The notes under the pieces are model-generated. The model had not been told where the DNA came from, ran no database searches, and saw only the letters and a program-made list of their open reading frames with translations. From contig DATGIL010000102.1 of NCBI GenBank assembly GCA_035295745.1, positions 186,001-250,000 on the forward strand: a stretch of 64,000 bases of DNA. The letters run 5' to 3'. Both the position numbers and the translations under genes were made by a program. Positions 58,142-64,000 of the stretch are shown here, piece after piece; positions within the stretch are counted from its first letter, which is position 1, and each line of letters starts with the position of its first letter. Origin of the DNA: JAIQFL01 sp035295745. Lineage in GTDB: Bacteria > Acidobacteriota > Terriglobia > Bryobacterales > Bryobacteraceae.

Positions 58142-61100
58142 ATGACCAAGAAGCCATTCGTGTCTTCGTTTGCCGCCTTGCTTTTGCTCGCGACCGTTCC
58201 CTTCCTTTCCGCACAGACAACCACCACTCTTTACGGCACCGTCACCGATCGCTCGGGCGCCGTGGTGCCGAACGCCCAGGTAATCGCCACCAACGTGGGA
58301 ACCAATCTGGCGCGTACCGCGCAGTCCAACGCGGAGGGTCAGTACCGGCTGGAGTTTATGCCCATCGGCAGCTACTCGCTGGAAGTTACGGCTACCGGTT
58401 TCAAGAAGTTCGTGCAGAAAGGCATCGCCCTCGATGTCAACGTGAATGCCCGCGTGGATGCGATTCTGGATGTCGGCACGGTCACCGAAGAGGTGGACGT
58501 GACGTCCACCGCGCCGCTCGTCAACACCGATAACTCGCAGATCGGGCGCACCGTGGAGAATTCCGAGATCACCACCCTTCCCATCGTCGGCCGCAATGTC
58601 TACTCGCTGCTGAATCTCACGCCGGGCGTGGAGTCGACCGCCAACAGCATCGTGCTGGGATATCCCGAACAGCGCACCATGATCAACGGCGGCGTGGATG
58701 GCGGCACCGGATCGGTGAACTATTACCTGGACGGCGGCTCCAATATGACGGGCCTGCGCAATACCGGCAACATCGCCCCCAATCCCGATGCGGTAGAAGA
58801 GTTCCGCGTCGTCACCAACAGCTACAGCGCGGAATATGGCCGCTTCGCCGGCGGCGTGATCAACATCCTGACGAAATCGGGCACCAACGAATACCACGGC
58901 TCGCTCTTTGAGTTCTTCCGCAATAACGACCTCAACGCTTACACGTGGGGCGCCATCTCGGCCACGCCGCTGCATCGCAATCAATACGGCGGCACTTTTG
59001 GCGGACCGATCCGCAAGAATAAGACCTTCGTCTTCGGCAGCTACTCCGGCCTGCGCCAGATTCAGAGCTCGTTTTTGAACAACGCCATTGTCCCCACGGC
59101 ACTCGAGCGCACCGGCGATTTTTCCCAGTCCAAGGTGCTGCCGGTAGATCCGCTGAGCGGCGCCCTTTTCCCGGGCAATGTCATTCCCAAAAGCCGTTTG
59201 GACCCCACCGCCCAAAACATCCTGAACCAATACGTCCCGCTGGCGAATCTTCCCGGCAATTTCTGGCAGGGCACCATTCCCAATCCGTACAACACCAGCG
59301 AATACCTGATCAAGATCGACCATTCGCTCAGCGATCGCAATCGGCTCACCGGCAGCTATTACATTACCCAGGGCCACAATTCGCAGTCGCCCGGCGGCAA
59401 CCTTCCCTGGTCTACGCAGAACTTCGACTGGCGCCAGCAGAACGTCAACCTGAGCGATACCATCAGCCTGAATGCCAACTCCGTGAACCAGTTCTGGGCC
59501 AGCTACACTCGCAATTTCGGCGGCCGCTTGAGCACCCCGCAGTTGTCCCTGGGCGATCTCGGTTCCAGCTACACGATTCAAGGCACGCCTTCCCTGCCTC
59601 AGATTACGGTCACCGGGTACTTCACCCTGGCGCAAGCGATTTCCGGACCGGTCGCGGGAACGAATTACTATTCGCTCCGCGACATGGTCAGCTATACGCG
59701 CGGGCGGCACTCGATCAAGTTCGGAGGCGAAATCTCTCTGAACAAGGACATCCAGCAGACGCTGCTCAACAACTACGGAGTCTTTTCGTTCTCGGGCGCC
59801 AAGACCGCCAACACCAAGCTCGGCGCCGCGTTCTCGGGCAATGGACTTGCTGATTTCGTGCTGGGTGCACCGGTGACGATGAACCAGGACGCGCCCATCA
59901 CCGCGTTGGATAACTTCTGGACCGGCGCCTTATTCTTGCAGGACGATTACCGCATCCTTCCGCGGCTGACCCTGAATCTGGGCCTTCGCTATGAGTTGCA
60001 GACTCCGCCGACCGACCCGTTCGACCGGGAGTCGACCTTCGAACTGGGCGTGCAATCGAAAATTCTGAAAGGGTCGAACGTGCCCACAGGTCTGCTGGTT
60101 CCGGGCGATCCGGGCGTTACCCGCGGCATCGTCGACCTGCAGAAGACGCACTTCTCTCCGCGCGTGGGCTTGGCATGGGACCCGTTCGGCGATGGCAAAA
60201 CGTCGGTTCGCGCCGGCGCTGGTATCTTCTACGGCAGCATCTCCGGTAACGAATGGAACTCCACCTCGAACTATCAGCCCTTCGCGGTACGCGAGCAGTT
60301 CAACACCGTGCAGTCGCTCACCAATCCGTACGGGCTGCTGCCCGGTGGTGTTTCGCCCTTCCCATACAGCTACAATCCCGGCAGTCTGCAGTTCATCTTT
60401 CCGGCGGCGATCTACGGTATGGCGCCCAACTTCAAGTGGCCCTATACCTACCAGTTCAACTTCTCCTTACAGCGCCAGCTCGCCAAGGATTTCACCGTCA
60501 CCGCCGCTTATGTCGGCTCTCTCGGACGCCGTCTTCCTTTCGCGGAAGATTTGAACTACCCCTTCTACAACAGCACCGCGACTACCAGCAACGTGAACAA
60601 TCGCCGGCCGATCGAGCCGGGCGTCCTCTCCAATGTCTACTCCGTCCAGTCGGTCATGAACACCACCTACCAGGCCCTCCAGATCACCGCAGAAAAGCGC
60701 ATGTCGCATCACTTCATGGTGAAGGGCTTCTACACCTTCTCCAAAGACCTGGAAGACGTACAACTGGATAACAACACCACCAACGGCTCGGCCGAGGACT
60801 ACCACAATTTGGCCCTCGATCGCGGCCGCTCGGACAACGACCGACGTCACGTCATGGTCACCTCGCTCATCTGGGACATGGATTATTTCGGCAAGACCAG
60901 TCCCGTGGTACGCAGCATCATCAACGGCTGGGAACTCTCGGCGATCGTGACCCTGGAAAGCGGGCTTCCTTTCAACATCACCCGCGGCAGCGATGTGAAT
61001 CTCGATGGCAACAACAACGATCGGGTGAACGTCGTCGGTGACCCGTATCTGGATCCGCACAGGTCCCGCTCCGATGTCAGCAACGCGTGGTTCAATACCG

Positions 61101-61372
61101 CCGCTTTTGCCGCCCCGGCAACTGGAACCGACGGTAATCTCGGCCGCAATGTCATGGATGCTCCGGGAGTTCGCAACGTCGATCTGGGACTGTTCCGCAA
61201 CTTCCGCTTCCACGAACATTACAATTTGCAGGCTCGCGGCGAGCTGACCAACGCATTCAATCTGGTCAACCTCAGTGCGCCGACCGGCACGTTGAGCTCG
61301 GCCGCCTTCGGCACCATCCGCACCGCCGGCGCCACGCGCCAGGTGCAACTGGGCCTGCGATTGACCTTTTAG
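58142..61372 (+). CDS. Oar-like TonB-dependent receptor with N-terminal Cna-B-type domain
   Basis: 1076 residues from ATG 58142 with GGAGG 7 bp upstream. A signal peptide (FAALLLLATVPFLSAQ) is followed by a carboxypeptidase regulatory-like domain (TLYGTVTDRSGAVVPNAQV, then GSYSLEVTATGFKKFV), a plug (VEEFRVVTNSYSAEYGRFAGG with VINILTKSGTNEYHGSLFEF as two pieces) and a long beta-barrel. The last residues VQLGLRLTF end in Phe, as outer-membrane barrels do. No TonB box is obvious. It is the acidobacterial Oar/OmpA-type surface receptor, likely for uptake of an oligosaccharide or other large nutrient. Confidence 0.94.
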   Translation: MTKKPFVSSFAALLLLATVPFLSAQTTTTLYGTVTDRSGAVVPNAQVIATNVGTNLARTAQSNAEGQYRLEFMPIGSYSLEVTATGFKKFVQKGIALDVNVNARVDAILDVGTVTEEVDVTSTAPLVNTDNSQIGRTVENSEITTLPIVGRNVYSLLNLTPGVESTANSIVLGYPEQRTMINGGVDGGTGSVNYYLDGGSNMTGLRNTGNIAPNPDAVEEFRVVTNSYSAEYGRFAGGVINILTKSGTNEYHGSLFEFFRNNDLNAYTWGAISATPLHRNQYGGTFGGPIRKNKTFVFGSYSGLRQIQSSFLNNAIVPTALERTGDFSQSKVLPVDPLSGALFPGNVIPKSRLDPTAQNILNQYVPLANLPGNFWQGTIPNPYNTSEYLIKIDHSLSDRNRLTGSYYITQGHNSQSPGGNLPWSTQNFDWRQQNVNLSDTISLNANSVNQFWASYTRNFGGRLSTPQLSLGDLGSSYTIQGTPSLPQITVTGYFTLAQAISGPVAGTNYYSLRDMVSYTRGRHSIKFGGEISLNKDIQQTLLNNYGVFSFSGAKTANTKLGAAFSGNGLADFVLGAPVTMNQDAPITALDNFWTGALFLQDDYRILPRLTLNLGLRYELQTPPTDPFDRESTFELGVQSKILKGSNVPTGLLVPGDPGVTRGIVDLQKTHFSPRVGLAWDPFGDGKTSVRAGAGIFYGSISGNEWNSTSNYQPFAVREQFNTVQSLTNPYGLLPGGVSPFPYSYNPGSLQFIFPAAIYGMAPNFKWPYTYQFNFSLQRQLAKDFTVTAAYVGSLGRRLPFAEDLNYPFYNSTATTSNVNNRRPIEPGVLSNVYSVQSVMNTTYQALQITAEKRMSHHFMVKGFYTFSKDLEDVQLDNNTTNGSAEDYHNLALDRGRSDNDRRHVMVTSLIWDMDYFGKTSPVVRSIINGWELSAIVTLESGLPFNITRGSDVNLDGNNNDRVNVVGDPYLDPHRSRSDVSNAWFNTAAFAAPATGTDGNLGRNVMDAPGVRNVDLGLFRNFRFHEHYNLQARGELTNAFNLVNLSAPTGTLSSAAFGTIRTAGATRQVQLGLRLTF

Positions 61373-61386
61373 TCCAACGTTCGACG

Positions 61387-61414
61387 TGGCGCAAACACTC
61401 CTGTCGAGACTTTT
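61387..61414 (+). repeat. Degenerate copy of the two-hairpin element
   Basis: 28 nt beginning TGGCGCAAACACTCCTGT and ending in TTTT. It agrees with copy 1 (55916) in the 5' half but has lost the right side of both stems, so it cannot fold like the others. It lies 15 bp after the TonB receptor stop. Confidence 0.75.
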
Positions 61415-61473
61415 CGGAGTATCTCCGAATCCGCCGGCATATCGCCAGTTCGCTTGCTAACGCGCGCCGGCCA

Positions 61474-61883
61474 CAACGAGCTACGGCCGTAAGGGAGTGA
61501 TTTTGAGCAATCGAGACATCGCTTGCTTACGCGCGCGGCTCGCTGACCACCCACAACGCTTGCCCGCCACAATTCGCAACGAGCTACGACCGTAAGGGAG
61601 TGATTTTGAGCAATCGAGACGTCGCTTGCTTACGCGCGCGGCTCGTTGACCACCCACAACGCTTGCCCGCCACAATTCGCAACGAGCTACGACCGTAAGG
61701 GAGTGATTTTGAGCAATCGAGACATCGCTTGCTTACGCGCGCGGCTCGTTGGCCACCCACAACGCTTGCCCGCCACCATTCACAACGAGCCACGACCGTA
61801 AGGGAGTGATTTTGAGCAATCGAGACATCACTTGCTTACGCGCGCGGCTCGCACCATTCGCAACGAGCCACGACCGTAAGGAC
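61474..61883. repeat. Tandem REP-like array, period 103 bp
   Basis: Unit starts with CAACGAG at 61474, 61577, 61680 and 61783 (exactly 103 bp apart), then 61861 after a unit shortened by 25 bp. Within the unit are CGAGCTACGACCGTAAGGGA, GATTTTGAGCAATCGAGACA, the arm GCTTGCTTACGCGCGCGGCT, and a distinct tail CCACCCACAACGCTTGCCCG. Copies differ by a few bases. The array fills the gap between the TonB receptor and the convergent permease gene. Confidence 0.95.
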
Positions 61884-61912
61884 TGTTCTTGCCTGAATAC
61901 GATTCGTGTGAC

Positions 61913-64000
61913 TCAGTCGTTGCGCAGGGCATTCATCGGATCCAGACGAGCGGCCCGTCGAGCGGGCACATATCCGGCCGCGAGGGTAGTGCAGAGGATG
62001 GTCGCCAGCGCCACCGCTATCGCAGCCGGATCGGCCCAGGTCAGGCCGAATAACTGATTGGCCAGCAAACGGCAAACCACCAGCGCGCACGGCAGTCCGA
62101 TCAAGGTTCCGATCCCCACCAGCCGCAGCGTCTCGCTCAACACCATCCCCACCACTCCCGCCTGCGATGCCCCCAGCGCCATGCGAATCCCGATCTCGCT
62201 GGTGCGCCGGCTCATCGAGTACGACATCACGCCGTAGAGCCCGATGGCCGCCATCAGCAGCGCGATCGCACCAAAACATGCGGAGAGGTCCGCGATCAGG
62301 CGCCGCGTCACGAGGCGGCGATCGATCTGTTCGTTGACCGTTCGCAGCCCCGTGAACGGCAAAGCCCGGTCGACCTCTCCAATCATCTGCCGCACCGAAG
62401 ATATCAGCTCTTCGGGCTCGCCGTGCCCCGCAATCAGGAAGCTCACGGCTTCCACAGTGCCGATGGGATGGGCCAGGTTTGCATAGAATCGGGGACCGTC
62501 GGGCTGGCCCATCGCATGTTCCCGCGCGTCGGCCGCCACGCCCACGATCTCGTAGGTTTCCCGAGTCGTAGGATAGGTATCGGTGACGTGCTTTCCGATC
62601 GGATCGGAACCGGCGAAGAAGAACCTGGCGAACGATTCGTTGACGACGCAGACTTGAGACCCGTGCGCTGCATCGGCCGCATCGATCTGCCTGCCGCGAA
62701 GCATCGGAATTCCCATGGTGCTGAAGTAGTCCGGCCCCACCAGAGTCCATCGGGACCTTAATTCATCGCGACCGTGCCGGGTGGTACCCTCCAGCGCGAT
62801 GGCGTCTCCCGAATCTCCTCCGTAGGGAGCCGTGTTCGAGAGGGATACACCGCGCACCCCGGGAATCGCCAGCAATCGTTCACGCAGGCGTTGCTCAAGC
62901 GCGGCTACGGTGGCGGCACGGTAGCCGGCAGCCACCGGATCCACCCGCACCATCAACAGGTGGTCGCGATCGATCCCCAGTGGAACCGCCGCGAGTTTGC
63001 TGAGGCTGCGAACGAACAGCGCGGCGCCCATCGTCAGCAGCAGCGCCAGCGCCACTTGTCCGATCACCAGCAATCGCCCGGTCCGCACCGCGGCACGCCC
63101 GCCCGCGGAACTGCGCACGTTCACCGCAAGAGTCTGATTGACGTCCACGCGTGTCGCACGCAGCGCCGGCAACAGGCCCGAGAGCACGCCAGTGAGCAGC
63201 GAAATCGCGCCCGTGAACCAGAAGATACGCACGTCCCGGTGGACTTCGAGCGCCGTATCGAAGCCGCCGCTCGCCACCAGCTTGGTGAGCACGTCGGTAC
63301 CCCAACTCGCCAGCAGCGCGCCCAATAGCCCGCCTCCCGCCGCCAGCAGAATCCCTTCGGTCAGCAATTGGCGGATTAGCGAGACCCGGCTTGCTCCCAG
63401 TGCCAGGCGGACGCCGATCTCGCGCTGCCGGCCCGTCGCGCGGGCCAGCATCAGATTGGCGACATTGGCGCAGGCGATCAGCAGGACCAGCCCCACCATT
63501 CCCATCAGCAGCACCAGTGGGTCCTGAAATTCATCCCGGATGGTGGAGGCGCCCTTGGCCCCGGCGCGCAGGACAATGTGCTGGTCTCGAATTCCGTGGG
63601 GATTCGCCGGGCCGGCCTGCGCGTTCTCCGCCTGCTGCAGGATCTGCTGGAACGTAACATTGATGCCAGCTTCTGCCTGGGCCCGTGACATGCCTGGCGC
63701 CATCCTGGCCATCACCTGAAGCCACAGGGTATCGCGCGGCCGCAGATAGTTCCGTCCGGGTAGGACCTGCTGTTGCATCGTGATGGGGACCCATAGATCG
63801 GTCTCGGAACCGACGAGAATCCCTCGGAATTCCGGCGGCGCGACCCCCACGATCTGAAAGGGCGCCTGCCCGATTCGCATGCTCCTCCCGACTACTCCAG
63901 GATCTGCGCCAAGCTCCCTCTGCCAAAATCCATACGAGATAACGGCGAGCGGGTTGGCCCCCGGCGCCTGGTCCTCTGGCACGGTGAAGGTGCGGCCGAC
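61913..64000 (-). CDS. ADOP-type FtsX/MacB permease, N-terminus beyond window
   Basis: 696 codons of a third permease; the open frame runs through the window end at 64000, so the N-terminal cytoplasmic domain and first TM are missing. Visible are the MacB periplasmic domain (ISYGFWQRELGADPGVVGRS), the first permease block (IACANVANLMLARATGRQREI, shown by ARATGRQREIGVRLALGASR), and the second (SEIGIRMALGASQAGVVGMV, YVPARRAARLDPMNALRND). Unlike the other two ADOP genes its PadR partner, if any, is outside. The 3' end lies 30 bp from the 103-bp repeat array. Confidence 0.93.
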   Translation of the reverse strand, partial: VGRTFTVPEDQAPGANPLAVISYGFWQRELGADPGVVGRSMRIGQAPFQIVGVAPPEFRGILVGSETDLWVPITMQQQVLPGRNYLRPRDTLWLQVMARMAPGMSRAQAEAGINVTFQQILQQAENAQAGPANPHGIRDQHIVLRAGAKGASTIRDEFQDPLVLLMGMVGLVLLIACANVANLMLARATGRQREIGVRLALGASRVSLIRQLLTEGILLAAGGGLLGALLASWGTDVLTKLVASGGFDTALEVHRDVRIFWFTGAISLLTGVLSGLLPALRATRVDVNQTLAVNVRSSAGGRAAVRTGRLLVIGQVALALLLTMGAALFVRSLSKLAAVPLGIDRDHLLMVRVDPVAAGYRAATVAALEQRLRERLLAIPGVRGVSLSNTAPYGGDSGDAIALEGTTRHGRDELRSRWTLVGPDYFSTMGIPMLRGRQIDAADAAHGSQVCVVNESFARFFFAGSDPIGKHVTDTYPTTRETYEIVGVAADAREHAMGQPDGPRFYANLAHPIGTVEAVSFLIAGHGEPEELISSVRQMIGEVDRALPFTGLRTVNEQIDRRLVTRRLIADLSACFGAIALLMAAIGLYGVMSYSMSRRTSEIGIRMALGASQAGVVGMVLSETLRLVGIGTLIGLPCALVVCRLLANQLFGLTWADPAAIAVALATILCTTLAAGYVPARRAARLDPMNALRND

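Noticed and set aside
58106..59710. 534-codon minus-strand open frame
   Set aside because: Antisense to the TonB receptor, no signal or domain pattern.
61474..61883. Insertion sequence or transposon end
   Set aside because: No transposase, target duplication or terminal inverted repeat of an IS; pattern is tandem.

Overview
The window looks like chromosomal DNA of an Acidobacteriota bacterium close to Solibacter/Bryobacterales. The grounds are: high GC; three large orphan FtsX/MacB-type permeases of the acidobacterial duplicated (ADOP) kind, two of them directly behind PadR repressors; a BlaR1-like protease ending in the Solibacter-type TIGR03435 domain; a serine/threonine kinase paired with a TIGR02999-type sigma factor; and a 1076-residue Oar-like TonB receptor. 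No rRNA, tRNA, CRISPR, transposase or phage gene was recognised.

Layout. 1-6.9 kb (minus strand) is signalling: a truncated Ser/Thr kinase with its sigma factor, a FecR / OmpA-lipoprotein / CHASE2-PAS-histidine kinase-receiver operon, and an ECF sigma factor. About 1 kb of AT-rich DNA without a recognisable gene follows. 7.9-12.7 kb holds a Crp/Fnr-type regulator and three exported proteins (beta-helix, TPR with beta-sandwich, FecR-like with duplicated OB-like module). 13.1-29.9 kb is one long minus-strand exopolysaccharide operon of 15 genes: NusG-like antiterminator, Wza, Wzc tyrosine kinase, Wzx flippase, Wzy polymerase, three methyltransferases, a GT4, a GT4-phosphoglycosyltransferase fusion, NeuD/PglD-like acetyltransferase, DegT aminotransferase, a membrane-anchored SDR and an O-antigen-ligase-like protein. 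Its promoter region carries a perfect FNR box (TTGAT-N4-ATCAA) centred exactly at -41.5 from a good -10 element. The Crp/Fnr protein at 7.9 kb has the FNR-type E-x-x-S-R recognition helix, so a local regulatory link is plausible.

30.4-36.3 kb holds housekeeping and small genes (recO, Tat-exported FMN dehydrogenase, TauE/SafE permease, ECF sigma, folE, DUF433/DUF5615 toxin-antitoxin pair). 37-46 kb holds an M19-like exported hydrolase, a CadR/PbrR-type MerR regulator with a textbook MerR promoter facing a small membrane protein, gene remnants, and a cupredoxin / multicopper oxidase pair convergent with an FAD-linked oxidase. 46.3-55.3 kb holds PadR-permease and BlaI-BlaR1 modules with visible operators. 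55.5-64 kb holds an ABC-2 remnant, an alpha/beta hydrolase, the TonB receptor and a third permease cut by the window end.

The least explained content is non-coding. A dispersed REP-like family (arms related to CGAGCCGCGACCGTGAGGGA and GCTTGCTGACGCGCGCGGCT) sits at gene 3' ends and has been amplified at different places into tandem arrays with periods of about 72, 95 and 103 bp. A separate 49-nt element with two hairpins occurs as an inverted pair whose copies differ by compensatory base-pair changes. Both families reach into gene 3' ends and supply stop codons.
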